The notes: generated from the sequence alone by a model not told the origin. A stretch of DNA of 64,000 bases from Actinokineospora globicatena (GCF_024171945.1 NZ_JAMTCR010000002.1:2170001-2234000), one strand, 5' to 3'. Shown: positions 1 through 14,200, counted from the stretch's first letter. Program-made: numbers and translations.

Positions 1-2
1 TC

Positions 3-3000
3 GGCGTGTTCGCGGGCACCAACGGGCAGGACTACGCCGGGGTGGCGTTGGCATCAGAGGCGTTGGCGGGCTACTTGTCGACAGGGATCACCGCGAGTGT
101 GCTGTCCGGCCGGATCGCCTACAGCTTCGGGCTTGAAGGCCCGGCGGTCACTGTGGACACGGCCTGCTCATCGTCTCTTGTGGCACTGCACCTGGCCGCG
201 AAGGCGTTGCGGGACGGCGAGTGCTCGATGGCCATCGCCAGTGGCGTGACGATCATGGCGACCCCTGGCGCGTTCGTCGAGTTCACCCACCAGCGGGGAC
301 TTGCCGCTGACGGCAGGTGCAAGCCGTTCGCGCAGGCCGCTGACGGAACGTCGTGGGGCGAGGGCGTCGGCGTGCTCTTGGTCGAGCGGCTGTCGGACGC
401 GGTTGCCAACGGTCACCGGGTGCTGGCGGTCGTCCGCGGCTCGGCGGTGAACTCCGATGGTGCGTCCAACGGCTTGACGGCGCCGAACGGGCCCTCGCAG
501 CAGCGGGTCATCTTGTCCGCCTTGTCCGCCGCCGGGCTTGAGCCGTCTGATGTGGACATTGTGGAGGCGCACGGAACGGGCACCGTGCTGGGCGACCCGA
601 TCGAAGCGCAGGCGTTGCTGGCCACCTACGGGCAGGGTCGCACGGAGCCGTTGTGGCTGGGCTCGGTGAAGTCCAACATCGGGCACACGCAGGCCGCCGC
701 CGGTGTCGCAGGCGTGATCAAGATGGTGCAGGCCATGCGGCACGGGGTGCTGCCGCGCTCGCTGCACATCGACGCGCCGACGTCGCATGTGGACTGGTCA
801 GCCGGGTCGGTGTCGCTGCTCACGGAGTCCAGGCCGTGGACATCGGGCGCGCGCCGGGCGGGAGTTTCGTCGTTCGGGGTGAGCGGGACCAACGCGCACG
901 TGATCTTGGAGTCGGCGCCCGACTTCGAACCTGCTGCTGGGACGGGTGAGACCGCTCCGGCCTGGGTGCTGTCGGCAGGGTCTGTGGCCGGTCTCCGTGA
1001 CCAGGCCAGCCGGTTGCTGCGGTATCTGACGGTCAACCCCGATGTCGATCGGGACGCGGTCGCGCACACGCTCGTCCACGGGCGGGCCGCGCTCACGCAC
1101 CGGGCAGTTGTGCAGTCCGGAGACCTTGGGGCATTGACGCGGCTGGCCGAGGGCGGCGACGTCGTTCAGGGCTCGGTGGTCGACGGGAAGCTCGTGTACC
1201 TGTTCACCGGCCAGGGTTCGCAGCGGGCGGGGATGGGCCGCGACCTGCGGGTGCACCCGGTGTTCGCGGCAGCGTTCGACGAGGTCGTGGCGCGAGTCCC
1301 GTTCTCCGACGAGGCCATCGACCAGACCGGCAACGCCCAGGTCGCGCTGTTCGCCCTGCAAGTCGCCCTCTTCCGGCTGCTCGAGTCCCGTGGCGTCCGG
1401 CCCGATGTGCTCGTGGGCCATTCCATCGGCGAGGTCGCGGCCGCGCACGTCGCGGGGATCCTGTCCCTGGACGACGCGTGCACCCTGGTGGCGGCCCGCG
1501 CTCGCCTCATGCAGGCGCTCCCGGCTGGTGGGGCGATGCTGGCGGTCGAGATCTCCGAGGCCGAGTTGGGTGTCGCCTTCCCGGGTGGACTTCCCGACGG
1601 GGTGGACCTCGCGGCGGTGAACTCGGATCGTTCACTTGTAGTATCGGGAGATCGTAGGATTGTTGAACTGTTGGAACGTGGGTTTGTTGAACAATCGCGG
1701 CGGGTGAAGTCGCTGGCGGTGTCGCACGCGTTCCACTCGTACTTGATGGACCCGATGCTGGACGAGTTCGCGCAGGTCGTGCGGGGTCTGTCGTGCAACC
1801 AGCCGCAGATGCCGGTGGTGAGCACGTCGATCGGAGATCCGAGCACGCCGGAGTATTGGGTGCGGCAGGTCCGGGAGACGGTGCGGTTCCACGACGCGGT
1901 CAGCGGACTCGGCGATGTGGGCGCGTTCGTGGAACTGGGGCCGGATGGGGTGCTGACCGCGCTCGTCCAGCAGAGCGTCGACGCGGTCGCGGTGCCGGTC
2001 CTGCGGGCGGGCAAGTCCGAACTGGACACTGTAGACCGGGCGTTGGCCACCCTCTTCACCTGCGGCGTTCCGGTGCACTGGCCGACTCGCGGACCTGGCG
2101 CGGATCTACCCACCTACGCCTTCCAACGTCGCCACTTCTGGGCCAAGCCCAAGCCCGCCCTCACCGGCGTGCACCCGGCGAACCACCCGCTGCTCTCCGG
2201 ATCGACTCCCCTTGGCGACGGCGGCCACCTGTTCACCGGCACGCTCCCCGCCGAAGGCTGGCTGGCCGACCACGTTGTCCACGGCACGGTCGTGCTCGCC
2301 GGAACCGCCCTCGTCGAACTCGCTCTGCACGCCGGAGCGACCACAGGGACTCCGCGTGTGGACGAACTCACCATCGAGGTCCCGCTCAGTCTCCCTGCGG
2401 ACATCCAGCTCGCTGTCGCCGCTCCTGAGGCCGATGGCACGCGCGCGTTCGCGATCCACTCCGGCAGCGGCAACGCCTGGACCCGCCACGCATCGGGCCT
2501 GCTCAGTGCCACGCCTAGCCAACCGGATCTACTACTGGTGACCAATGGTCACCCGGTCTCGCTGGACGACCTCTATCCCGCGCTGGCAGTTGCTGGACTC
2601 GACTACGGCCCCGCTTTCCAAGGCCTCCACGCGGCTGAGCGCACTGCCGATGGCGTGATCGCCGAGGTCAGCGGCCCAGTTGACATCGCAGGGTTCGCTG
2701 TTCACCCCGCGCTTTTGGACGCGGCACTGCACGCCTTGGCGCTCGACAGCGACGGCGCCCAAGCCCAGGTCCCGTTCGCGTGGACTGGCGTCGCGCTGCA
2801 CGGCACTGGCGCTGACCGCCTGAGGGTCTACCTCACTCGCATCGCTGCTGATGCGGTGCGGGTCGTCGTCACCGATGCTGAAGGTGCGCTGGTCGCCAGC
2901 GTCGACTCGTTGACGTTGCGCACCGCGGCCGGGCCTGCTGTGAATGACTCCTTGTTCACAGTGGACTGGACGGCCATCGGTACGCCTGCGTACGCCGAAG

Positions 3001-5205
3001 TTCGCGACGTCGTTGTACCCGTGCCCACTACCGTCGAGGACACGCTGGCGTTGGTGCAGGCCTGGATCAGGCACAACCCCGATCCGCGATTGGTGCTGGT
3101 CAGCTCTGGTGCTGTGGCGGCGGTGCCCGGGGACGACATCACGGACCTGGCTGCCGCGGCGTCATGGGGGCTAGTGCGTTCGGCCCAATCCGAACACCCC
3201 GGCCGCTTTGTCCTCGTCGACGCTCCGGAAAGCGCTGATCTCGCAGGAGCGCTGGCGCTCGACGAACCGCAACTGGCCATCCGGGACGGCAAGGCCCTCG
3301 CACCACGGCTGGTCCGGGCTCAACCTGGCATCGCGCTGCCTGATGAGCCGTGGCGGTTGGATGTCACGACCGGCGGCACCTTGGAGAACCTGACCGCACT
3401 ATCCACTCCGGATCGGCCACTGGAGCCAGGTGAGGTTCGGGTCGAGGTTCGCGCGGCGGGCATCAACTTCCGCGACGTGCTCATCGCGCTGGGCACCTAT
3501 CCCGAGCAAGCGGTGATGGGGTCCGAGGGTGCAGGCGTGATCGTCGAGGTCGGCGCGGATGTCGTTGACCTGGCTGCGGGCGACCGGGTGTTCGGGCTGT
3601 TCGCGGGCGGGTTCGGGCCGCGCACTGTGGTGGACCGGCGGCTCGTCGCGCCGATGCCGGAGGCCTGGTCGTTCACCGAGGCCGCCGCCGTGCCGATGGC
3701 GTTCTTGACCGCGTACTACGCCCTCGTGGACCTCGCGGGCCTGCGGTCAGGCGAGCACATCCTCGTGCACGCGGCGGCGGGCGGTGTCGGCATGGCCGCC
3801 ACCCAGATCGCCCGGCACCTCGGCGCGCGGGTGTCCGGGACGGCGAGCCCCGCCAAGTGGTCGGCGACCGGACTGGCGGACGAGAACCTGGCGTCGTCGC
3901 GCGATCTCGCGTTCGTCGAGAAGTTCAGCGGGCTCGACGTCGTGCTGAACTCGTTGGCGGGCGAGTACATCGACGCCTCGGTCCGGCTGCTCGGTCCGGG
4001 CGGTCGGTTCATCGAGATGGGCAAGGCTGACCTGCGTGAACCCGGCGACTTCCCGGATCTGACCTACCGCGCGTTCGACCTCAGCGAGGCCGGGCACGAT
4101 CGACTGCAGGCGATGCTGCTGGAGTTGATCGACCTCTTCGGACAGGGTGCGCTGCGCCTGCTGCCGACCAGGGCGTGGGACATCCGTGACGCTCGTGCGG
4201 CCTTCCGGCACCTAGGGCAGGGGCGGCATGTCGGCAAGAACGTCTTCACCTTGCCGCGTGCGCTGTCCATTGTGCTCATCACTGGCGGGACCGGCGTCCT
4301 CGGGTTGGCTCTGGCTCGTCACCTGGTCGCCAGCGGGGTGCGCAGGTTGGTGCTGGCCTCTCGGAGCGGTCAGGTCAGTGCGGAAATGCTGGCCGAACTC
4401 TCCGGCGCTGAGGTGTCTGTTGTCGCCTGTGACGTCAGTGATCCGGCGGCATTGGCCGATGTGGTCGCCACCTATCGGCCCACTGATGCGATCCATGCGG
4501 CGGGTGTCGCTGATGACGGGTTGGTCACTGATCTGACGCCTGAGCGCTTGCAGGGCGTCTTCGGTCCGAAGGTCGACGCTGCCCGTGTCCTCGCCGGATT
4601 TGACCTGGACTCGGTGACGTTCTACTCGTCTGCTTCCGCGACCTTTGGTACGCCAGGCCAGGCCAACTACTCGGCAGCGAACGCATATCTGGACGCTCTT
4701 GCCCACCAGCTTCGCGCCCAGGGCAAGAACGCAGTGTCGCTGGCGTGGGGTCTGTGGGAGGAAGCCAGCGGTATCACCGCGAGCCTGACCGCTGCAGACC
4801 GCGAGCGACTCGGGACTGCGCTATCCACTGAGGACGGTCTTGCACTGTTTGATCGCTCCCGAACGTTCCCGCAGGCCCATCTTCTCCCGATGCGGATCGA
4901 CGCTCGGTCGAACCACACGCTGCTTCGAGGGTTGACAGCCGCTCCACGGCGAGCGAAGGCCGTGTCGTTGACGGCCGACAACGCTCTCGACCTCGTGCGG
5001 GAGCACGTGGCCGCGGTGCTGGGGCACGCTTCCGCTGACGCTGTTGACCCGCGTCGGGCGTTCCGTGATCTCGGGTTCGACTCTCTCACCTCGGTGGAGC
5101 TGCGCAACCGGCTCAACGCGGCCACCGGGCTCCGCCTGCCGCCGACGGTGGTGTTCGACCACCCGACCCCGACGGCCCTGGCCGCGCTGATCTCGGAGAC
5201 GCGAC
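3..5205 (+). other. Module A: (KS)-AT(malonyl)-DH-ER-KR-ACP, fully reducing
   Basis: Adds one malonyl unit and should reduce it to a saturated CH2-CH2. KS 3-915 is 5'-truncated but has TACSSS (Cys codon 165-167), HGTGT (His 570) and NIGHT (His 684). AT 1191-2150 has Ser 1422 in GHSIGE and HAFHS at 1725-1739. DH about 2164-2935 has catalytic His 2271 and Asp 2718, but the motif reads [10 protein letters not shown], with Ala where Pro is usual. ER about 3357-4263 has the GGVGMA nucleotide-binding motif near 3780 and a Tyr in LGTYP. KR 4266-4900 has GGTGVLG, VADDG (LDD-like), P144/N148-type residues and Tyr 4668, so it is B-type. ACP Ser is at 5082. Confidence 0.93.
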
Positions 5206-8200
5206 CCGCTGTCAAGAAGGCGGTCGTGCGGGCCGAGACGGGCGCGGACGACATCGTGATCGTCGGCATGGCCTGCCGGTTCCCAGGTGATGTGGGCTCA
5301 CCCGAAGAGCTGTGGGACCTGGTGGTGTCCGGTGTGGACGCGATCGGCGAGTTCCCCCGAGACCGCGGCTGGGACCTCGACGCGCTGTACGACCCTGACC
5401 CGGAGCGGCTAGGCACCACGTACACCCGGTCTGGCGGCTTCGTCAGCACGGCGACTGAGTTCGACGCGAGCCTGTTCGGGATCTCGCCGCGTGAGGCGGC
5501 CGCGATGGATCCGCAGCAACGGTTGTTGCTGGAGACGACATGGGAAGCCTTTGAGCGGGCCGGGATCGACCCGATGTCGTTGCGAGGAAGTCGGTCAGGC
5601 GTGTTCATGGGTGTCGCGACCTCGCTGTATGGATTGGACAGTGGGCCGTCCGAGGGGCATTCGCTCACCGGGATCGCCACCAGCGTTGCCTCAGGTCGAC
5701 TCGCCTACACGTTCGGCCTCGAAGGCCCAACGCTGACTGTGGACACGGCGTGCTCCAGCAGCCTGGTCGCGCTGCACCTGGCCGTTCAGGCGCTGCGCAA
5801 CGGTGAGTGCACGCTCGCCCTCGCCGGTGGCGCGACGGTCATGGTAACGCCGGGGATCTTCACCGAGTTCAGCAGGCAGAAGGGGCTGTCGGTCGACGGT
5901 CGGTGCCGGTCCTTCGCGGCCGAGGCCGACGGCACCGGCTGGGGCGAGGGTGTCGGCATCCTCGTGGTCGAGCGGCGGTCAGACGCGATCGCCAACGGGC
6001 ACGAGATCCTGGCGGTCGTCCGGGGGTCGGCTGTCAACTCTGACGGCGCGTCCAACGGGCTGACCGCGCCGAACGGGCCGTCGCAGCGGAGGGTGATCGA
6101 GGCGGCACTCGCGGTCGGCGGACTGGCACCGTCCGATGTGGACCTGGTGGAGGCACACGGTACGGGCACGGTCCTCGGTGACCCCATCGAGGCGCAGGCC
6201 CTGCTCGAGACCTACGGTCAGGACCGCATGGAGCCCCTGTGGCTAGGGTCGGTGAAGTCCAACATCGGGCACACCCAGTCGGCGTCCGGTGTGGCGGGCG
6301 TGATCAAGGTCGTCGAGGCGCTGCGGCGGGGAATCCTGCCTGGCACGCTCCACGCCAGCCACCCGTCTCCACACGTTGACTGGACGGCTGGGGCGGTGTC
6401 GCTGCTGACTGAGTCGCGGCCGTGGCCCGAGGTCGACCGGCCGCGGCGGGCTGGGGTGTCGTCGTTCGGGGTCAGCGGGACCAACGCGCACGTGATCATC
6501 GAGCAGGCGGCCGTGGCGGCGGTGGTGGAGCCTGAGCGGGTGGACGCGGTGGTGCCGTGGGTGCTGTCGGCGGCGTCCGACGAGGCCTTGCGTGCCCAGG
6601 CTTCGCGGTTGGCGGACAACTCGGCGGATCTCGACCCGGTGGACGTCGGGTTGTCGCTGGTCGGGGGGCGGGCGGACCTTGACCACCGGCTTGTGGTGGT
6701 GGGCTCGTCTACGGATGACTTGCGCGCGGCGCTGGAGGTTGCCGAGGGGCGGACCATCACCCGGGGGCGGGTGGCGTTCTTGTTCACCGGGCAGGGGGCG
6801 CAGCGGGCGGGCATGGGGCAGGACCTGCGGGTGTTCCCGGTGTTCGCGGCGGCGTTCGACGACATCCGGGCTCGGCTGCCGTACTCGGACGAGGGCATTG
6901 ACCAGACTGGGAACGCGCAGTTGGCGTTGTTCGCCGTCGAGGTCGCCACGTTCCGGTTGCTGGAGTCGTGGGGGCTGCGGCCTGATGTCCTGATTGGGCA
7001 TTCGATCGGTGAGGTTGCTGCCGCGCACGTCGCGGGCATTCTGTCGCTGGACGACGCGTGCGCCCTGGTAGCGGCCCGGGCTCGCCTGATGCAGGCGCTG
7101 CCGTCGGGTGGGGCGATGCTGGCTGTGGAGATCTCCGAGGCCGAGTTGGCGGTGGAGTTCCCGGATGGCCTGCCGGTCGGGGTGGATTTGGCGGCGGTGA
7201 ACTCGGATCGTTCACTTGTCCTATCAGGGGATCGTAGGATTGTTGAATTGTTGGAACGTGGGTTTGTTGAACAATCTCGGCGGGTGAAGTCGTTGGCGGT
7301 GTCGCACGCGTTCCACTCGCACCTGATGGATCCGATGCTGGATGAGTTCGCGCGGGTCGTTCGGGGGTTGTCGTTCGGCCAGCCGGTGATTCCGGTGGTG
7401 AGTACGTCGAGTGGGGATCCGAGCACGCCGGAGTACTGGGTGCGGCAGGTTCGGGAGACGGTGCGGTTCGGTGACGCCGTGCGGGAGTCTCGGGCCACGA
7501 CGTTCGTGGAGGTCGGGCCCGGCGGGGTGTTGTCCGCGCTGGTGCACCACATCGTGGACGGGGCTGTGACCGCTGCCGCGTTGCTGCCAGACGAGGTGCT
7601 TGCCGTGCTGCGGGCCGCTGGGGTGGCGTGGACGCGCGGGGTAGCGGTGGACTGGTCTGCGGTGTTCGGCCAGTGGGAGGGGCGGCGGGTCACGTTGCCG
7701 ACTTATGCCTTCCAGCGTCGGCGCTATTGGTTGTCGTCGAACAAGCCTGTTGAGCCTACTGAGGACTGGCGCTACCGGGTCGACTGGACGCCGGTCGCCG
7801 CGGGCCCTGTCGTAGCAGGCAAGTGGGCGGTGCGGGGTGCCGCCGATGTGGAAGCCGCGCTGCGGTCGGCGGGTGTCACTGTGGTTGACGACGTCGCCGA
7901 GGCGGACGGGTTGGTGGTTGAGGCTGAGGCTCCCGCGTTGCTGCGTGTGGTGGCGGAGGCGACCGTTCCGGTGTGGGCCGTGACCCGTGGTGGGGTTGGT
8001 GCGGCGGAGGTCTGGGGTGTGGGACGGGTCGCCGCGCTTGAGATGCCGCAAGTGTGGGGCGGGCTCATCGACTTGCCGGAGGGTGTGGACGAGCGGATCG
8101 CCGGGGTGTTGGGCGGGGCTGAGGACCAGGTTGTGGTTCGCCCGTCTGGCGTCGTGGCGCGTCGTCTTCGCCGGGCTCCGCTTGGGCAGCGTCGACAGTG

Positions 8201-11200
8201 GACGGTTAGTGGGCCGGTCCTGGTCACCGGGGGTACCGGGGCGCTTGGGCTCGAGGTGGCGCGCTGGTTGGTCGGTCGTGGCGCGACTGAGCTGATCCTG
8301 GTGAGCAGGCGGGGCGGGACCGTTCCTGACCTGGGCGTTCCTGTGCACGTGGAGACTTGTGACATCGCGGATCGGGACGCGGTGGCTGACCTGCTGGCGC
8401 GGTACCCGGTCTCCATCGTGGTCCATGCGGCGGGGGTCGACACGCGGACGCCGCTCATCAGCGCTGATCCGGTCGCCTACGCCGAGGTGACGCGCGCCAA
8501 GGTCCTCGGGGCGCGCCACCTGCACGAGCTCGCTCCGGACGCCCACCTGATCTTCTTCTCCTCCATCGCGGGCGTGTGGGGCAGCAGCGGCCAATCCGCC
8601 TACGCCGCCGGGAACGCGTACCTGGACGCCCTCGCGGAGCACCGAGCTGGCTCCGGCCAACGCGCCACCTCGATTGCCTGGGGCCCCTGGTCAGCAGGTA
8701 TGGCCACCGGCCCCACCGCCGACTACCTCCGCAGGCGCGGCCTCACCCCCCTACCCCCGTCCCGCGCCCTCTCCGCCCTCGCCGACGCCCTAGACCACGG
8801 CGACACCACCATCACCATCGCCAACATCGACTGGACCCGCTTCCTCCCCACCTTCACCTCATCCCGCCCCAGCCCCCTCCTCACCGACTTCCTCCCCGCC
8901 GACGCTGCTCCCGCCGCCACCTCCTGGGCATCAACAACCTCCGCCCTACCCACCCATGAACGCGCCGCAACCGTCCTGGCCTTGGTGCGCCACCACGCCG
9001 CCGCTTCCCTTGGTCACTCCGACTCGGCCGCAGTTGATCCGGAGAAGCCGTTCAAGGATCTGGGCTTCGACTCCCTCACCGCTGTTGACCTGCGCAATCG
9101 CCTGGTTGCAGCCACTGCCCTGGCCATCCCCGCCACTGCTGTCTTCGATCACCCCACCGCGCAGGCCTTTACCGACCATGTGCTCGCTCTGCTTGCTGAT
9201 GGCGAGCCGGAGCGTGTGGTGGCGGTGCGGGATCGGGATGCGGATGACCCGGTGGTGATTGTGGGGATGGCGTGTCGATATCCGGGTGGGGTGGAGTCGC
9301 CGGAGGGGTTGTGGGAGTTGGTGGTGGGTGAGGGGGATGCGATTGGGGAGTTCCCCGGGGATCGGGGGTGGGATCTGGAGGCCGACGTCAAGTACGCGCG
9401 GCGGGGTGGGTTTGTGGAGACCGCTACCCGGTTCGACGCTGATCTGTTCGCCATCTCGCCGCGGGAGGCGTTGGCGATGGATCCGCAGCAGCGGCTCGTG
9501 CTGGAGACGGCGTGGGAGGCGTTCGAGCGCGCCGGGGTGGATCCGTTGTCGCTCAGGGGATCGGCCACCGGCGTGTTCGTCGGGGCGTCGAACTCCGGGT
9601 ACGGGACGGGGGCGGAGCTGCCGTCGGAAATCGAGGGCCACTTCCTCACCGGCACCGCGAACAGCGTGATGTCCGGCCGGATCGCCTACACCCTCGGACT
9701 CGAAGGCCCAGCGGTCACTGTGGACACTGCGTGCTCTAGCAGTCTCGTGGCGCTGCACTGGGCCACCAAGGCCTTGCGCGACGGCGAATGCGACCTCGCG
9801 CTAGCTGGTGGTGTCACGGTCATCCCCTCACCCGCGGTCTTCGCCGAGTTCGCCACCCAGGGCGGGCTGGCGGCCGACGGGCGCTGCAAGGCCTTCGCGG
9901 CCGGAGCCGATGGAACGGGCTGGTCGGAAGGCGTCGGCGTCTTGGTCGTCGAGCGGCTGTCGGACGCGCTGCGCAACGGGCACCGCGTGCTGGCCGTGGT
10001 GCGCGGCTCGGCGGTCAACTCCGACGGAGCGTCAAACGGTCTCACCGCACCCAACGGCCCGTCGCAGCAGCGGGTGATCCGCGCCGCGCTGGCCTCCGGT
10101 GGCCTCGCTGAGTCTGATGTGGACGTAGTCGAAGGCCACGGCACGGGCACCCGACTCGGCGACCCGATCGAGGCCGAGGCGCTGCTGGCGACTTACGGGC
10201 GAGGCCGCACCGAGCCGCTCTGGCTGGGCTCGCTGAAGTCGAACATCGGGCACGCGCAGGCCGCGTCCGGCGTCGGTGGCGTGATCAAGATGGTGCTCGC
10301 GCTGCGGGCCGGGATCCTGCCGCGCTCACTGCACGTCGACGCGCCATCCCCGCACGTGGCCTGGGAATCCGGCGCGGTGGCACTGCTGACCGAGGCCCGG
10401 CCGTGGCCCGAGGTGGACCGGCCCCGGCGCGCCGCTGTGTCGTCGTTCGGGGTGAGCGGGACGAACGCGCACACGATCCTCGAGCAATATCTGGCGGCGG
10501 AACCCGTTGCCAGTGAGGACAATTCGACCCTTCCATGGGTGATCTCCGGTCGTAGTGCCGCAGCGTTGCGAGCGCAAGCCCAGCGGCTCAGGGACTTTGC
10601 CGGAGAGCAGCCGGTCGCGGCGGTGGCCAGGGCGCTCGTGACAAGCCGTGCGGATCTATCACACCGTGCGGTGGTCACGAACGAAGCAGCACTGGAAGCG
10701 CTTATCGCCGACCGTCCGGCGCCGGGATTGGTGCGAAGCGTCGCCGGGGATGGACGCGTCGCGTTCCTGTTCACCGGTCAGGGTTCGCAGCGGGCCGGAA
10801 TGGGGCGCGAACTGCACGCGGCCTACCCGATGTTCGCGGCGGCGTTCGACGCGGTGTGCGCGCGGGTCGACCTGGACCGACCGCTCGCCGACGTCGTGTT
10901 CGGTGATGGCGCGTCGCTCGATCAGACGGCTTATGCCCAAGCCGGTCTGTTCGCGCTGCAGGTCGCGCTGTTCCGGTTGGTGGAGTCGTGGGGCGTGCGG
11001 CCCGACCACCTTGTCGGACATTCGATCGGCGAGCTGGCCGCCGCCCACGTCGCCGGGGTGCTGTCGCTGGACGACGCTTGTGTCCTGCTCACCGCCCGGG
11101 CTCGGCTCATGCAGGCCCTCCCCGCCGGCGGGGCGATGCTGGCGGTGGAGGCTTCCGAGGCTGAGCTGGCGGGACAGCTCCCTGACGGCGTCGACCTGGC

Positions 11201-14200
11201 GGCGGTGAACTCGGATCGTTCGACTGTCCTATCTGGAAGTGTATCAGCGATAGAGTTGTTGAGCAGCAAGCTCATCGAGCAGGGAATTCGGGTCAAGAGG
11301 CTGACGGTCTCCCATGCGTTCCACTCGCACCTGGTGGACCCGATGCTTGGCGAGTTCGCCCGGGTGGTGGAGACGCTGGAGTTTCGGCGGCCGGAGATCC
11401 CGCTCGCGCTGACCTCGGTGGGTGATATCGCCACGCCGGAGTACTGGGTGCGGCAGGTCCGCGAGACCGTGCGGTTCGCCGACGCGGTGCGGACGGTCGA
11501 TGCCGACACCTGGTTGGAACTTGGTCCCGACGGCGTGCTGGCGGCGCTGGTTCAGAAGACCGTGACAGCAACAGCCGTCCCTGTTCTACGTGGTGGGCGC
11601 GAAGAAGTTGAGTCCACTATGGAGGCGCTATCGCACCTCCATGTGCGGGGCGTGCGCGTCGACTGGACCGCGATCTTCGGGCGCGGGGTGCCGATCGACC
11701 TGCCGACGTACGCGTTCCAGCGCGAACGGTACTGGCTCGAACCGGCCGTCGCCGGGGACGACGGCTTCTGGGCCGCCATCGAGTCTGGTGCGGTTGCGGC
11801 CTCCGCTGAGGTTGCTGCAGTACTCCCGGCTCTGACCGCCCTGCGCCGCGATCATCGCGAGCGTTCTACTGTGGACTCGTGGCGCTATCGGATCTCCTGG
11901 CGTCCGCTCGATGATTCCCCTGCCGTGGTGACCGGTCGATGGCTGGTGATCACACCCGATGGTGCCGTTCCCGCGGACATCGGCGCCGCATTGGCGAGTG
12001 TTGAGATCATTTCAACGACCGTAGACGCACTGCCTGTCGTCGACGGGTTGACTGGCGTGCTGGCCTTGCTCCCGGTCGCGGACGTGCTGCGGGTCGTTCA
12101 AGCGGACCTGCCCGCGCCGTTGTGGTGCGTCACCAGGGGTGCGGTCGCGGTCGATGGCGAGGTCGTCGACCCGGTGCAGGCTCGGGTGTGGGGACTCGGT
12201 CGGGTGGCCGCGCTGGAGGTCCCCGGTCGTTGGGGTGGTCTGGTTGACGTCCCTGCCGAGCTGAAGGGTCGTGCCGCGCGGCGGTTCGCGGCGGTGCTCG
12301 CTGGTGACGAGAGCGAGGTCGCGGTCCGCGCGTCTGGCGTGTTCGCCCGCAGGTTGCGCCGGGCGGCGGTCAGTGCCCGGACGCCGTGGGTGCCTGATGG
12401 TCCGGTCTTGGTCACCGGCGGGACGGGTGCGCTGGGTGCCGAGGTGGCGCGGTGGCTGGTCGAGCAGGGGGCGACCGAGCTGGTCCTCGCCAGCCGTCGT
12501 GGCCCGGACGCGCCCGGTGCCGCCGAGCTGGTTGCGAGCCTGGACGCCACCGTGCGCATCGTTGCGTGTGACGTCTCCGACCGGGCTGCCGTCGCATCGT
12601 TGCTGGCCGAGCACCCGGTTCGAGCCATATTCCACGCCGCTGGCATCGTTGACGACGGAGTGCTCGACGCGCTCAACGAGCCCCGCTTGGACGCAGTATT
12701 GCGCGCCAAGTCCGCCCGTTGGCTCGACGAACTGGCCGAGCCCGCGACCACCTTCGTCGTGTTCTCATCGCTGGCCGGGGTGATCGGCAGCGCGGGGCAG
12801 GGCAACTACGCCGCCGCGAACGCAGAGTTGGACGCCGTGGTCGAGTCGCGCCGCGCCCGTGGTCTGTCCGGCTTGGCCGTGGCTTGGGGTCCATGGGCGG
12901 GCGCGGGCATGGCCGCCGACGTCTCCACCCGCCTGCGCCGCGGCGGCCTGCGCCCCTTGGCTCCGCGCCGTGCGCTGGCCGCCCTGGCCACCGCCCTCGC
13001 CGCGGGCGACACCACGGTCACCATCGCCGACGTCGACTGGCCCAACTTCACCTCGAACAGCCCGCTGCTGTCCGACTTCCCCACCCGCCGCGCCGCGACC
13101 GAGCCGGTCCGCGACCTGCTGGCCCTGGTCGTCACCCACACCGCCGCCATCCTCGGCCACACCACCATCGACCCCGACCGCGCCTTCCGCGACCTCGGCA
13201 TCGACTCGCTCACGGCCCTCGAACTCCGCAACTCCCTGGCCGCCGCCCTCACACACCCACTACCCGCAAGCCTGGTCTTCGACCACCCCACCCCCGCCGA
13301 TGTGGCCGTCCACCTGCGGACCCTGGTTATCCACAACCCCTCGAGCCATCCACAGGGTCCCGCCGCACCCCCTGCCGACCCCGCAGTCCCGGTAGACTGG
13401 ACCAGGGCCGCCCCCCGGAGTGGGTGGGGGCTGCCGTCGCGGGCGGGCGCGCGCGAGCCGGGTGTGGACGACCTCGGCAAGTCGCCTGATGAGGTGAACT
13501 CCGGTCAGGTCGACGCAGCGTCGTTGAATGGCGTCGGCTGGCCTGAAGGTGGCGCGATTCCCAGTGGGCAGGGTGCTGACACGGCCATGGGAGAGCGGAA
13601 TGCGGCCAGCGCGGACCTTGCCGCGTTTGGGCAGGTGGGGGAGCTTGAGGGCGGTGCTGGCGTGCCCCTGACCCAGCGCGATGGCGGCTCGCCTACGACT
13701 GGTTCGACCAGCGCTGGCTTGGGTGTGGGCGAGGGCGGTGCTGGCGGGCACGTAATGGGCCTGTCTGGGGGTGGGCGCGGTGCCGGCGTGCCTGTGGCTC
13801 AGCGGGATGGCGGTTCGCCGACGGCTCGCCCCGCTGGGGATGGGGGTAGTTGGCGGGAGGGGGTTGATGAGGGGTCTGTGGTGATTGTGGGGATGGCTTG
13901 TCGGTTGCCGGGGGGTGCTGAGGGGCCTGAGGGGTTGTGGCGGGTTGTTCGGGATGGCGTTGACGGCGTGGGGGCGTTCCCGGGGGATCGGGGGTGGGAT
14001 TTGGGGCGGTTGTTTGATGATGATCCGGAGCGGGTGGGGACTTCTTATGCTCGGGTGGGTGGGTTCTTGGACACCGCCACGGGGTTTGACGCGGGGTTGT
14101 TCGGGATCTCGCCGCGGGAGGCTGTGGGGATGGATCCGCAGCAGCGGTTGATGTTGGAGGCGTCGTGGGCGGCGCTTGAGGACGCTGGGCTAGATCCGAA

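Larger units (their letters stand above)
13330..13875 (+). other. Repetitive Gly-rich inter-module linker inside gene 1
   Basis: About 180 residues separate the end of ACP-C from the first KS-D motif (VVIVGMACR), where other ACP-KS junctions in this window need about 15-25. The segment is rich in Gly, Ala, Ser and Pro, has no recognisable domain, and stays in frame. It contains an imperfect direct repeat (13651-13700 and 13777-13826, about 41 of 50 positions identical by eye) encoding [15 protein letters not shown] twice, plus a partial third copy near 13731. It is probably unstructured. A functional role (spacer, flexible tether) or an expanded or inserted repeat are both possible. Confidence 0.85.
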
